From NCBI GenBank assembly GCA_013365365.1, contig JABVXU010000120.1, positions 1-64,000 on the forward strand: a stretch of DNA of 64,000 bases, read 5' to 3'. Below the pieces are notes generated by a model, which saw nothing but the letters and a program-made list of their open reading frames with translations, was not told the DNA's origin and did no database searches. Both the position numbers and the translations under genes were made by a program. This document shows, piece by piece, positions 12,580 to 25,782 of this stretch; the first letter of the stretch is position 1; each line of letters starts with the position of its first letter. Source of the DNA: Cruorifilaria tuberocauda (Eukaryota; Nematoda; Chromadorea; Rhabditida; Onchocercidae).

Positions 12580-15500
12580 ATGATAGCAATATGGGTGTTG
12601 ACGTTGTTAGGTGGTATATTGATGTGTGAAACAGTAGCGATGGAAATGAGAAAGAGCATGCCGGAGTTGCTCGTAGTGACAGTTGCGACGGAGGAAACTG
12701 ACGGCTTGAGACGGTTGAAACGCACCACTGATGCTCATGACGTCAGACTGAACGTGTTTGGTATGGGCGAAGAATGGAAGGGTGGAAATACTCGTATCGA
12801 GCAGGTCGATCGATTTTGTTTATCTTTTCAAAAATTATCTTTTTATTTTCGAGGTCGTAGTTAAAGCGAATTATCGCTTCATACTTTTCAGAATTACTTT
12901 CTGAAAAGTATATTCCATTTTCTTAACTTTTATCCATTCTCTTACTGCCAATTCAGTGGAAAAATAGAAGAAAAATTTATTTGCTTTACGTATTTTAAGT
13001 AGATCATTTTCAGGGCGGTGGTCAGAAAATACGCATTCTAAGAAGATCTTTGGAAAAATACAAAGATAGAAATGATTTGATAATACTGTTTGTTGATGCG
13101 TAAGTATTCGAATTTATAATACGTAAATATATGCTTTATGTCTGTATAAAGCTGTTTCAAAAAAATTTTTTAATATTTTGAATAAAATAATCAAATTTAG
13201 TGGAGATCTTCAATAATCTTTTGGTGCTATCAGTTGTATGATATCATATATAGATTTCCAAATATATAGATTTTGAATATTTTATTTCATACTTCTGAAT
13301 ATTTCTAGTTAATGATAGTCGTAGGTTAAGATATATTGCAGCTACGATATAATATTTTGGGGCAATGAAGAACAGATTTTGGAGAAATTCTTCGCGTTTT
13401 TTGATGGATTTCGTGTTGTGTTTTCATCGGAACCATTTTGTTGGCCTAACAGAAATTTAGCTCCGAAATATCCGCTTGTAAACTTCGGTTATAGGTATAT
13501 TACAGGTTTAAAGTATATTAGCTTTATTTATTAGATAGAAGTGGAATACCTTTTAACTTATAAACATTAGAACGCTTCTAGGTATTTGAATTCTGGAATT
13601 TTTATGGGCTATGCTCCTGAGATTTGGAGTTTAATAAGCTATAAAGATGTGGGTGATAATGATGACGACCAGTTATATTACACATATCTCTATTTGGATG
13701 AACAAAAACGAGTTAGTTGTTATAATTTTTCCATTCCACAGTTTGTTTGGTCTTTACACAACTTGTAGACATGATATGTTTACCATATGTTAGAATAGAT
13801 TGACTTTTTATCGTAGAATTGCCTTGAATGTAGATGGAAATTTCATTATGGCAGGAATTATTTTATAAAATTTCTTATAAAAATATAAATTTTAGTGTAA
13901 AGAACGATTTGAGTCCTTGTGGTTGTAACTTAATTTTTGTTTTCAAAAACGCGTCCATAATCAAACATTATTTATAATCTAACGTTTTAAAATTGGGTGA
14001 TTAGCGGAATCCTCTCTTTTCACTTTCTATTCACTTCAAATGAATGAAAGTTGAGATTTCGATGTTCATATAAGGAATGCAATACCAGCACTACGTATTC
14101 TATAGATTAATGATGCTATGAATTTGATTAGACCAAGACTGTGAACAATAAGATCATCCTGCTAGTTGCCGTATCTCTCTTAAGTACCACTGTTTGGTTA
14201 TTTTAGTTACTGTGACTTTCTAGTTTTTTGTTATGTCCTGTATCATCTCGAACGGCATTCATAACACTATTCATGAAATCGTTTATGGAATTGGATTATA
14301 TGGCAAAAATTCATAAACACCGTTTTCTTATTCCCTGTTAGATTTTTATGGATTTTTTCTGAATTTTATTATTTTGAATTTGGAAAATATTGGCAAAGAA
14401 ATTAGAATGCATGAAATTCATTTAAGCTATCACTGAAAATGACGTTGGATTCAATGAGCATCCTATTTCAAAATCTGAATGGTGCATCGAGTGATGTGAA
14501 GTTAGAAATCAGTGATGAAAGAAGTGGAGCATATGTAAGTCATTTTTTTTTTGGGATAGCTGTTTTCTGCTCTGACGAAAATATGAATTTAATTGAAAAT
14601 AGCTAAATACTATTTACTTAGCAGAAACTAGGCTTCTAAATTAAATTAAATATTCAGTTCAGATCCATTTCAGATTTATAATTTTATTTATGACACATAT
14701 CCTTTGGTTATACATGGTAATGGTCCAAGCAAACTCTATTTGAATCATATCGGTAACTACCTTGATCCGCTGAGGATACCCACTACAAAAACACAAACCA
14801 TAACAATGGTACTGCTGAGAATTTTGGTTAAAGCAAAAAGAGCCTGAAGCATTTATTTCAAGATATTATTTAAATAAATTGAACCATTTTGTAATTTATA
14901 TTCCATTTCGTAATGCCTGATCTTTTTGCTTGGAATCCTATGTCTTCATGCGGAACTTTTAATTTAATGAGCTGTTACGAATTTTCTAGTTTGGTTTGGG
15001 GAAAAGTTTTGCATAGGCACAGTCGTACAGTTGATGGAAGCTGATTTTTTTAGGAAAATTTTCTCGTGAACATTATAAGAGAATTGTTAGTGATTTATCT
15101 GCAATAGAGTCTATTATTTGGAGGGTTTCTTGTTGCTTGCTGTCCACAGTTGTACTATTTGTTGGAATAGCACTTCAGAAAAAATTGCTTGGTGGATAGC
15201 ACTAATATAGACCGGAACACGTTGTGACAATTTTTATTGATCAGTGTAAGAATTAAAAGTCGAAGAAGTAATTGTCCTTCCTCTCCTAATCTATATATAA
15301 ATAGAGAGAGAGAGTCAGCAACAGACTTAAGATTTAATATAATCCGATAGAATTAGCATTCAAATAAAATCCTTACCCTATTGAATACAAGGAGAAGTAA
15401 CTATGATGTATGTGAATTTAGGATCCTAAAAAAATTGATTTACCGAGGTTATTTTTATCGGTCATTATTTCCAAACCGATACCATTTATTCGTGAATTTT

Positions 15501-18500
15501 TCGAAAATATAGAGAAGTTGATTTATACTAAGGATAAAATTGATTTATATGTTTACTGCAATCAAGCATTCATGGAGAAAGAAGTAAGCATTTCTGTTTT
15601 GTTATAAATATCATTCATGAAAAAATTTTTTGATCGCTAATTCCAAATGGCGATAGAAAATTGAAAAAGAGTCTTTACACTTTATTTAATTTCATAATTA
15701 GGTTATCCTTAATGTTAAATTAGAAAAACCGTTAAACTGTCGTAGCTTTCAAAGATTTTTCTAGATCAGTGATTTTGTTGAAAATGGAAAAAGGCGTTAC
15801 CGATCGCTATTGTATCATGACAGTACGACAGAGATAGGAGAACGTGAAGCTCGTGCGTTTTCATTGTTCGTGTTTTCATTTTCGTATATCGTTTAAAAAT
15901 AGTAATTAAAAAAGTTTTATTGTATAAGTCACAAATCAAAGATTGTTTGAATTTTCTCCTAAAGTTAATCATCAGCAGTTTTTTGGGGAATTTTTTCAGG
16001 AAACAAAGCCTGGCATTGGGTAGCGATTACCTAATAATGATCGATGGCTATGTACATTTAAATAGACCGGAAGCCTTGATGTTTATAGTTCATACAATAA
16101 AAGAAAAGAATATGTAAGTTCATGGAAAGTTAAACATTTGTCTTTCGTTAAAAGTAGTTCTTCCAAAAAGCAAAAATAACAATAGTAAGTTCTTATTCTG
16201 ACTTTTTGCTGTGGTTGAGGGATGATCTGCAAAATTATGCATATTTTAAACGAAAAGTGCTTCCTTCTTTTTTACAATATTTTTAGAATATCTGATAGAA
16301 ATTAGAATTCAGTTACTGTGATATCCAGTGAGAAAGTGAATGTATCATATTTTTTTATTTTCAGAGAGATCTTTGCACCTTTAGTTGGGGAACCACAGAA
16401 ATTGTTCACCAATTTTTGGGGCGCAGTCTCTAGTAATGGATATTATGCTAGATCCGAGAATTATCTGAATATCGTTGATCGTAAAGAAGTGGGAATTTGG
16501 AATGTACCCTTTATTAATTCGATTTTAGTAATTATGAAAGAAAAGGTGAGTGAGGCTTTGTCTTATTCTTATTTTTGCTCAAAACTGTGCTAGCGGAACT
16601 ATCGGATGTTTTAAATTTCTGAGGATTTCGGAGACTTTTTTCCCTTTTATTCACTTGATACCTTCAATTCATTATTTTACAATGATTATGTTGAATAGAT
16701 GTGTTTGCATTTTTACTGTTGTTACTACTGTTCGTTTCAGTTGATGCCTCTATCAAGAGCGTACTACTATGACGAGAAATTAGATCCTGACATGAGCTTT
16801 TGCTCATTTGCGCGTGATAAAGTAAGTATTAGGATGGAAAATTTTGGTTCAGTCCAATAGGATTGCCAGTAGCAACACTAATGCTCGCTGAATACCATTT
16901 TCAAAAAGAAATTCAGATGGTTGAAAAAGTAAACGTTTCTCTTTTATTATTTTTTTATCCTTTAATTAGTTTCCAAGTGTTTCATTTTCAACTTTCAGGG
17001 TCATTTTCTTTATTTGGATAACAGCCATTACTACGGCTTTCTGGTGGTCAGTGAAGACGTTGAAGTGTCCAAAGTTCACCCGGAAATGTACGAAATTTTC
17101 AATAACAAAGAGGTTAATTTTTTGGAAGTTCCCTTGTTTTGAAGTTTTGCAACTTTCTTACTGATAATTTTAGCTTTACAAAGATTCAGCCTTAACTGTT
17201 TTGCGTATGTTATAGATGTCGAAACATTGATAGAATGTGTCATTACTGTCGCTTTCAGTATTTTATATTAGCCTTTTTTGAATAAATGAATGATATTGAT
17301 ATTCTTATAGTTATGGGAAAAACGGTATATACATCCTAACTATTTTGCTGCTCTCAACGATTCTATATCAATTCCGGAAATATGTCAAGATGTATATGAT
17401 TTTCCACTCATGTCCGAAAAATTCTGTGCAGAACTTATCGAAGAATGTGAATATTACGGAAGATGGTCGGATGGTAATCATGAGGTATTTAAAATGTTAA
17501 AAGATTGCTTCACTTATTTTTTTCGAAGAAAAAAGTGTAAAATGAAATTAATTTCAGTAAAAAGTTTAATCTTAGTAAAAAACATTGTTCTTAACCTTTT
17601 AAAGAAAAATATTTTAGGATGGGGTAAAACACTCAGAACGTTATAATGCTCATTATAAGATTAAATTTTAGGATGAAAGATTAGTTGGTGGTTATGAAAA
17701 CGTACCTACACGTGATATTCATATGAAGCAGATTGATTTCGAGCGACATTGGTTGTACATATTAGATGAATATGTTCGCCCAATACAGGAAAAGTTGTTT
17801 ATTGGATACTACAAACAAGTGAGGTCATTATTATCAAGACTAAGCCATCGCTTGGCAGTTAGTTAGAAGTTAAAGGATTCAGTAAAAAACTAACAACCGG
17901 TTTTTTTGGATATTAGTGTTACATAATATATTTCCGATGGAAATTTTTAGCAAAATATATTTTACTAAAAAAGTTTAATTTGCTAAATTTTTTGATTAAA
18001 GTTCAAAATTTTCATCCGAAGTATATTAGTCAATAGCATTAATATTAAAAAAAAAATTGTTTTTTTGCCCTTGTACCATTCACAACTTAAATTACACTTT
18101 TAGCCAGTGGAGTCTGTGATGATGTTTGTTGTGCGTTATAAGCCAGAGGAGCAAGCTTCGCTGAGGCCTCACCATGATGCTTCAACTTATAGCATTGATA
18201 TTGCACTAAATAAACGAGGAGTGGATTATGAGGGAGGCGGTGTACATTTTGTACGATATAACTGCACTTTCGATGCTGATATTGTGGGTAGGTTTGAATT
18301 TAAACAATATCTGTTATCGGGGAACGTGGTTTAAAATTTTCCTCTGAGTTTCACTTAAATTTCAGTACGATATAGTTTTTTTTGATCTCTTTTTTGATAA
18401 TTAAAATATGGAAAAACATTTAATAGTATAACCACTGCTGAAATAATAGAAGGGCTTTTATAAATGTCAAGATATTGCGATAGAAATTCTTATTAATTTT

Positions 18501-18767
18501 GATATGAAGAGGCATAACTTGCAGTTATTATTTATAAATTCGTCATCAGCCTTTAGAAATCAGTTTGTAATGATAGATAGATTACTTGCGAAATCATAGA
18601 TTTCGAAACATTTATTTTACTTGTTTATTTGCGCTATCTTGTTTACGGTAAAATACTAATTATTAGGTCATTCAATGATATTTCCGGGTCGTCTGACGCA
18701 CTTACACGAAGGTTTGGAAACTACTCAAGGAACTCGTTACATTGCTGTATCCTTTATCAATCCATAA
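12580..18767 (+). CDS. let-268: procollagen-lysine 2-oxoglutarate 5-dioxygenase (lysyl hydroxylase), copy 1, 16 exons, 731 aa
   Basis: ER-lumen enzyme that hydroxylates collagen lysines and, in LH3/LET-268-type proteins, adds galactose and glucose. Exons: 12580-12804, 13014-13099, 13342-13494, 13582-13711, 14427-14534, 14674-14808, 15422-15583, 15765-15865, 16000-16113, 16365-16545, 16741-16821, 16999-17112, 17311-17484, 17672-17818, 18104-18287, 18667-18767. The model is 731 residues, as expected. A signal peptide (about residues 1-22) precedes the glycosyltransferase domain, with VDAYD, the FCWP motif (C137, W138) and the D-N-D-D-D run (180-184). The C-terminal dioxygenase domain keeps iron ligands H660, D662 (RPHHD) and H712 (THLHEG) and the 2-oxoglutarate Arg R722 (GTRY). 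These lie seven residues before the human LH3 positions as I recall them. It ends in the typical S-F-x-N/D-P. All signs indicate an active enzyme. Exon 5 uses a TTTAAG acceptor. Confidence 0.93.
12868..12910. repeat. two small hairpins in PLOD copy 1 intron 1
   Basis: A 6-bp stem (AAGCGA/TCGCTT) is followed directly by a perfect 13-bp stem, ATACTTTTCAGAA paired with TTCTGAAAAGTAT, with a 5-base loop. The second stem includes a TTTTCAG acceptor-like string. Confidence 0.6.
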
Positions 18768-19852
18768 ATTATACTTATTTTTCTAACTTCACATGTTCCT
18801 GTCATTTTTCTTTAGTCTTTTTTCATGGATTCAAAATTTGAAATCGATTCTTGTTTAAAATGCTGATTGCCACGAATTTAAATTTTTAAACTGAAGTTGT
18901 TATTGACAGCTGAGTTTTTGCTAATTAAAGAATTTTTTACACTTCCTAATGATTTCATATTCCTGAGTTTTTTGCCTTCATTGTACAAATATTAAGCTAT
19001 TAAAAAAAATGTGATTCTAGATTCTTAAAGTTATTTCTGTTTTAGTCCAAACAAACTTTGCTTAACTACAAAATATTTCTACAAATTGTATTTATTCTGA
19101 TAATTTATGCATTTGAAATCTTAATAAATTATTTATCCATAGAATAATTCGGTATCTCATCGTTGATTCTGTGTTTGAAAATTGACTTCGAAATTTACCT
19201 TCTAATCGTGAATTAAGGTAGATATGTTATTTGTGGATCGTATTTCGAAAATAGTTCTTTTTCATATTTCGTTGTATTTTATTTATATATTCAATAAATT
19301 CAAAGACATAAGTTTTTACCATATCGACAGTAATTAAAATTTCTTTCGTAATATTTTCTGTTTAAAATTTTCTGGGCTCTTCAAAACAGTACTCTTGCAG
19401 AATATTCATTTTTTGTTGGCAGATGAAAATTGGAAAAAGATTCTGCAAGACTCCAAATAAGCTAAACAATTGAGGAAGGATATTATTTGTATTATTTAAT
19501 CAATGACATCGTACTCAAAATTGGTAAGATGACGCGCTCTTAGTGCTGCCACAAGAGACGATTTAGTCTTTTGGGTGGATAATAACTCGAGGAAAGAACA
19601 GAATGTTGGAGAAGCTATTTAATTCCAATAATTTAGCTACTTGGTCGCAACTTGGCTGATAAATTTTGTTCTAAAAATTTGGGATGAAATTAATAATCAT
19701 CGATAGTTTTGCTCATTCCCATTACTATTTCCTTACATTCAAATTTCAGAGGTTTGAAAAATGTTTTTAACCGTATTTAACGGATTTTTCAGCTTAAAAA
19801 AATTTTTTTCAGCAATTAATTTGGATAAATTTCAAATTCATTTCATCTAACA
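18768..19852. other. spacer between the two PLOD genes
   Basis: About 1.1 kb of AT-rich DNA between the stop of copy 1 and the ATG of copy 2. No exon is seen. It must hold the 3' UTR of copy 1 and the promoter or trans-splice site of copy 2. Confidence 0.5.
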
Positions 19853-22800
19853 ATGCATTCTTCGTTAGTTATCTTGCTGCTACTTTTACGGTCGTCATTA
19901 ACAGACAAATGTGACTCTTCTGTTTATAAATTAGCGATGTTCGCTTTGGCAAATGACAACGATGATGCTTTAGAAAGATTAAAGTGTTCAGCTGAACATT
20001 ACAATATTGATTTCAAGATTCTCAACATGGGACAGAGTTCTATCAATCAACATGAAAATGGCAAAGTTTGTGCTTTCATTTCTTGTATTTCGATATAAAA
20101 TCAATATATTATTTACAAATATAGTATGCAAACTCTTATTTTCAAATTTTTTGTTGTTTTCTTTCCAATTTGTTGTCATTATTTCTTTCTTCATTAAAAT
20201 ACGAAAACTACATTTCTTTTTATTAGTTCAGAATATTGGCAAAATATTAAAAATGCTGGCAATAGAGCTTGGAACATTCAGAATATCAAACTCTACTATT
20301 TTGCTCATTATTGATGGGTTAACATTTTGAATTCGTTTTTTTTTTTTGTATTATAGCAAAGTTAATTTCCTTTTATCACGAAATTCTGACTCATTATTTT
20401 GAAGATGCATTAGATTTTTAAAATTATTCTTCATTCAACAGAGCAATATCTTTTCAGTTTTGATGCTGTTATTACATCAGATGAAAGCGATATTATTTGT
20501 CACTTTCTCAAAGCTTGTAGTAGTTGTCGCGCACTTCTTACGCCAAGAATAGTGCCAGCACAACGGTAAATATATGTTATTAAATAAGTTCAACGTATTA
20601 TATTTTCATTTCTTAACTACGTTATTTCAAGAAAATTTTAAGAATTATTGTTTAGAGAAGTTCAGTCAGTCGCTTTAATTGGTTTCGTCCCAAATGTTTT
20701 GAATACGCTTGATTTTATTAGATCAGAGGATGGTAAAACTTTATCATACACTAACCTGTACTCTGCTGATTCAGTGGTAAATTAATGTTATTTTTTTGAT
20801 AATTTCTAAATTTCTGAGATTTTAAACACCTGTTTTTATTCCAAATGTTTCAGAAACAGATCATGATATTTCCGAAGATTTAATTTTGTTTAGTCATCGT
20901 TCTTTTATTTGCTCAAAGCATATTTGCACTAAAGTATATTTGTAATCTATCCCATTTTTCAACTTTCTTTTACAGAGCAGTATGGGATTAACATTTGATA
21001 CAAACGAAATATTATTTCAAAATATTGACAATGCCAGTTCTGAGATTATGCTCTCATTTCATGAAAGTGGAGATGCCTATGTAAATATATACTTTTTATA
21101 TACGTAAATATATACGTTTAAATTAAACTCCTGCTGTTGCTCTAACCTTGTCATTATTTTAATTTTCTGTTTCCCGCAGATTTAATTAGATTGCTTAGTT
21201 GCACAAATATCTTTTCAGCCTACAATGAAAAAACTTATCTCTTAGTCTACAAGACAAACTTCATCCTGCAATAATTTCTTCATTCAATAGAGTTTCCTAG
21301 GTGCACAACTTCGTACGAAATACTCGTCCATCAATAATCCTCGGAAGTAAGAAAGGAAGTCAGCTGTTAAATCATTTAGGTAACTATATTGGTAAGGCCT
21401 GGTCTGCCGAATTTGGCTATCTACCATGCCACACGAGTAGCTTGCTAGTAAGTCTTTTTTTGTACTATTCTATTCTGAATTCTGAAACAATATAAACGTA
21501 AACAAATTTAATAATAAAATATGCATCAAATTTTGTAATGAGAAATAAGAATGATTGACAGTGCTGTAAAAATTTGATGCATATAGTTTCATAATAGCCT
21601 TCTTTACAGCAAACATTGGAAAACAGATGGCCATCAGTTACACTGGCAATTTTCATTACTAAACCTACTCCTTTTATACGAGAATTTTTAACAACAGTAG
21701 GCCGAATATCTTACCCAACTTCTAGAATTGACTTTTATGTTTACAATAATCAGAAATACAATGAGGAAGAGGTAAATTTTTTCTGGCGAAATTACCTGGA
21801 TTTTGGATTTTTACAAAAGAAGAAGTATAGAAATATGCTACCAAACATAATTTCTTTTAAACATTTTCAGCTCTCTTATATGAAATATAATGCTATACTT
21901 TCCTTTATATTCTTTTGTCACACTTAGGGTGTTCCAAGTTCTGCATCTCAGTCTCTTTAGGTCGATGAGTTTTTGAAAACTGCCAAAAATTTATATCGAA
22001 CAGTGCAATATGACAACAATGATATCGAATTGGGTGAAAGAAAGGCCAGGATAGCTGCTTTGTTAGTATTTTCAACTTTTCTTTGTTTATGTATTTACTT
22101 GAATCAAGAATTTTACTGCAATTTATCCATAATTTACGCTTCATTTGTAAAAAATGTGTTTTGAAAATGTTTTAATTTTTATTGAATAATTGGGAAATGA
22201 TATTGTTCCAGATTTCAGGACTTTTGCTAAGGAAACATTGAATGATTTTATATTCATGCTTGATGGCGATGTTCATCTGGAAACACCTGAAACACTGCAA
22301 CTTTTAGTTGAAACCTCCGTTGCTGGAAAATTGTATGGATTTTATTATCAAATATCCATTACAAAGATGGCTGATGACAGGCCGCTGTGATGAAAGTATG
22401 CGGCGAAAGTCATAACTGTCGAAGAATTTTCAAGTGTTCCAAAATTCTATATATTTGAGATAGACTTTGGGTTTTGAATAATTCTGCTTTATAGCTTCCA
22501 TATTATCAATTTATGATCAAATGCGACTACATTTATTTGCAGAATTTTTTGCAGCATTAAAATTTTTTTCAGTGGTATCATTGCTCCACTTCTTATTCTC
22601 CAAGGCACGCTATTTTCAAACTTTTGGGGTGCGCTAGACAATAATGGGTATTACTTACGTTCGGAAGATTATATTGAGATAGTAGACGGAAGTCGAGTAG
22701 GAATATGGAATGTACCTTATATCAGCAAGGCTATACTTATTAACAAGGATAAGGTTAACTTTTCGAAACGGTTTATAAATTATAGCTTTTAAAAAAATAC

Positions 22801-25075
22801 ACTATATTCTTACATGTATTTGCGTAGTTTGTTTGCATTCATATAATATAGTCTTTCAAAAATGTCATTTGTTATTCACTTTTAGAATTTTAGTCACATT
22901 GTGAACAAGATGATAATCAATAAAATGCGAATAATCTCAATATTCCAGATTAAGGTGCTTGAAGAGAGCTACACTTATAATGTTATGGCTGATGTTGATA
23001 TGAGCTTTTGTGAATACGCACGGGCACTGGTAATCAAGAAATTGATTAAAATTAATACGTATTTTTTAAATAAAACAAACTGTTTTATATTTTTAAAAGA
23101 TTTTCTGTTTCATATGTTATTACAAAAATTTATAAGTTACTGTTCAAGGATACTGAGAATTAATTTTTCAGGGATATTTTATGCATATTGATAATCAACA
23201 TTATTATGGTTTCTTGGTTAACGCTGGCGATTTCGTTAATGATGGTGAGAGGTTACACCCGGAGATGTATGAAATTTTCAAAAATCGACATGTTAGTTCT
23301 TTAAGCCTGTAAGTCTTATTTAAAAAAAACCTAGAATTTTCAGTTTTAAGAAATAGCTGTAATTTTTTTGCAAGAAAAACACGATGGCTTTTAGTGATTT
23401 AGTTTGCAACATTTTAGAATTCCTGATTGTTTATTATCATTTTATTTCAGTTATGGGAACAACGTTACATAGATCCAAAATATTATGAAGCACTGAATAG
23501 TAGGGATATCTCTCAGCCATGTCCGGATGTTTATAACTATCCTCTGATGTCTGAAGCCTTCACAAAGGAATTAATTGAAGAAGTGGAGCATTATGGATAT
23601 TGGTCGAACGAAAAAAGCAAAGTCAATTTTCTATTGGTTTTTATATTGTTTTTTTTTTGATTCCGAAATTTGAAACTAATGCATGATCATCTAATTGAAG
23701 TTCTAATTAAGGTTCTGTAATAAGCTTCAGCTTCATTTTCACTTTGCAAGCGACGGATTGGAAAAAGTTTTTGTATTGTGGAAAATTAAGCAGAAATTTT
23801 TCCTTAATGTTTCTTTCATTCATAATATTATAAATTCCAGTGATATAATGGTTTTTTATCTTTTCAATTTATATGATAATGTATTAAACGAATCATTAGA
23901 GTTGACCAGCTGATCGGTTTATATATATATAACTAATATTTATAGGAAGGCCGTCTGATCGGTGCATACGAAAATGTTTACGTTCACATGAAACAAATAA
24001 GATTCGAAAATGAGTGGTTATATTTTTTAGACGAATATGTTCGCCCAATGCAGGAAAAGCTTTTCATCGGATATTACCATAAGGTAATTTCTGTTCATAA
24101 CGCATTTATTTTTGAATTATAGTGCTACTTGCATCATTGGAAGATCCAACTAATTAGTTTATTAATTAATAAATTTTTCGATAAAAAAATATTGAACTGG
24201 CTTGTCATTGAGTCATCCTAAATGAATGAAGAGTGAAGCAGTTACTTATTTCTTCGAGTGAGTCTAGAAATTTTCAATATAGAAACTCTGAGAGCGATTC
24301 AAAGTTATACGATTAGTAATCTAAAAGAAGTAGAAATTCTGCAATTTAAATTCTGCAATAAATGAAAATTATTAGAAATATGTATGAATATATGTAAAAT
24401 AAGCTGTGAAAAATTAGGTAGCAAACACAAAATTAAAATCGAACTCGCTAACAAAGGTTATAATATTATTACATTTTATTATAACGAGCATTCTAGATGA
24501 ATGTTGACGCATATTAAATTCTCAGTAACTGTATAGTTTTAATGATAAAATTGGTAAATTCTTTGTCTTTAGGTACTTTCTCTATATGTGTTCGGTATTC
24601 TAATGGCAATGATTTTGTGAAGGCAGTAAAAGTGACTTCCAAGTTATTACAGCCAGTGCAAGCAATAATGTTGTTTGTTCTCCGATACAAACAGGGTGAG
24701 CAGTCTTTGTTGCAAACTCTCAACAATGTTTCAACATATACTGTGGATATTCCTTTGAACAAGCGTGGTAGAGACTACGAAGGTGGTGGTGTTCGCTATG
24801 TTCGTTATAATTGCACAGTCCTCGCTGACCAGATTGGTGCTTTTTATATTTCTAAAATAATTACGTTGTAGTATTAATCTAATTCAGAGGACAATTTGCT
24901 GGCAATTATAATGCAGTATTTTTTAATCGATTTCCGTAATTTAATCCATTTTTTTCTCAATTTTTTTACTTTAGGGTATGCAGCTATGTTTCCGGGACGG
25001 TTGACTCACCTACGTGAAGATCTTCCAATTACCAGTGGAACTCGATATATCGCTTTATCCTTCCTCAATCCCTAG
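19853..25075 (+). CDS. tandem lysyl hydroxylase paralogue, copy 2; predicted catalytically dead, 16 exons, 710 aa
   Basis: Exons: 19853-20065, 20232-20317, 20458-20565, 20656-20776, 20976-21080, 21301-21447, 21610-21771, 21961-22061, 22219-22332, 22573-22753, 22949-23029, 23172-23291, 23451-23621, 23946-24083, 24653-24836, 24975-25075. The exon number and every intron phase match copy 1, and seven internal exons match it to the base in length. All splice sites are canonical and the frame stays open for 710 residues after a hydrophobic signal peptide. Many landmarks survive ([69 protein letters not shown]). The iron ligands are replaced: His to L639, Asp to N641 (sequence QTLNNVS for RPHHDAS) and His to R691 (THLRED for THLHEG); the 2-oxoglutarate Arg R701 remains. 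In the glycosyltransferase half, exon 3 is 15 codons shorter and lacks FCWP, and the poly-Asp run reads SEDGK. I infer a secreted or ER pseudoenzyme, perhaps a collagen-binding partner. Confidence 0.9.
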
Positions 25076-25782
25076 AATAATTCTCTGACTTTTAAGTTCC
25101 ACTGACAATTCTTTTATTTCATTCATTTTATTGTTTTTTTATTGCATCGATGTCAGTTAATTTTTCACAAAATTATGCTGCTTTTTTCTAACTGTCATAT
25201 TTTGCTTTGAAAACATTGTTTAAAACTTGTTGATTTATTTCACACGCAAAATTGTAATTATCGAAGTTATTTGATCTGTTTCTTATTTATAAAACTGTTT
25301 TTGTAACAGAATTTGTTTAGGTTTTATGTTTCATTGAATTTTTTCGTATCTATTGTCTTTAAGATCCCGAGGTTGCTTTAAATTTCATATTTCGTTAATT
25401 ATATACTACTTTATTGTTTTATAGCCTATGAAGTAAAATGAACGTTTGTCTTTGTTGTTTGCCAGCTTAACCATGATTTCCTTTTGATGTTTTCTAACAT
25501 ATAAGTATTATCTATTTCTGAATATCATAGTTATGTATAAAATATTTTTATATCACATATATCCTTGATTGATGGTAACACATTGTTTTAAGCTTGAATA
25601 ATACTCAAATGTATGTTATCACGAGTGCAGAATGGATTTTTTCTGAGAACTTCTAAAAAACTGTGTCTCGCACAGATGCTTTTTCATATTCATAACTAAC
25701 AGCTTCAGTTATATGATTTAGATGCTTGAGATAATCTTGTAATGACAAGCATATAGCAGAGGGTTAGTTCACTTCGTGAGAG
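25076..25782. other. spacer between PLOD copy 2 and MTO1
   Basis: About 700 bases with no exon. A TTCAG at about 25708 upstream of the MTO1 ATG could be a trans-splice acceptor. Co-transcription of the two same-strand genes is possible but not demonstrated. Confidence 0.4.

Noticed and set aside
20007..20330. 107-codon plus-strand frame overlapping PLOD copy 2 exons 1-2
   Set aside because: It runs through intron 1, which is Phe/Ile-rich in translation, and is out of frame with the conserved exons.
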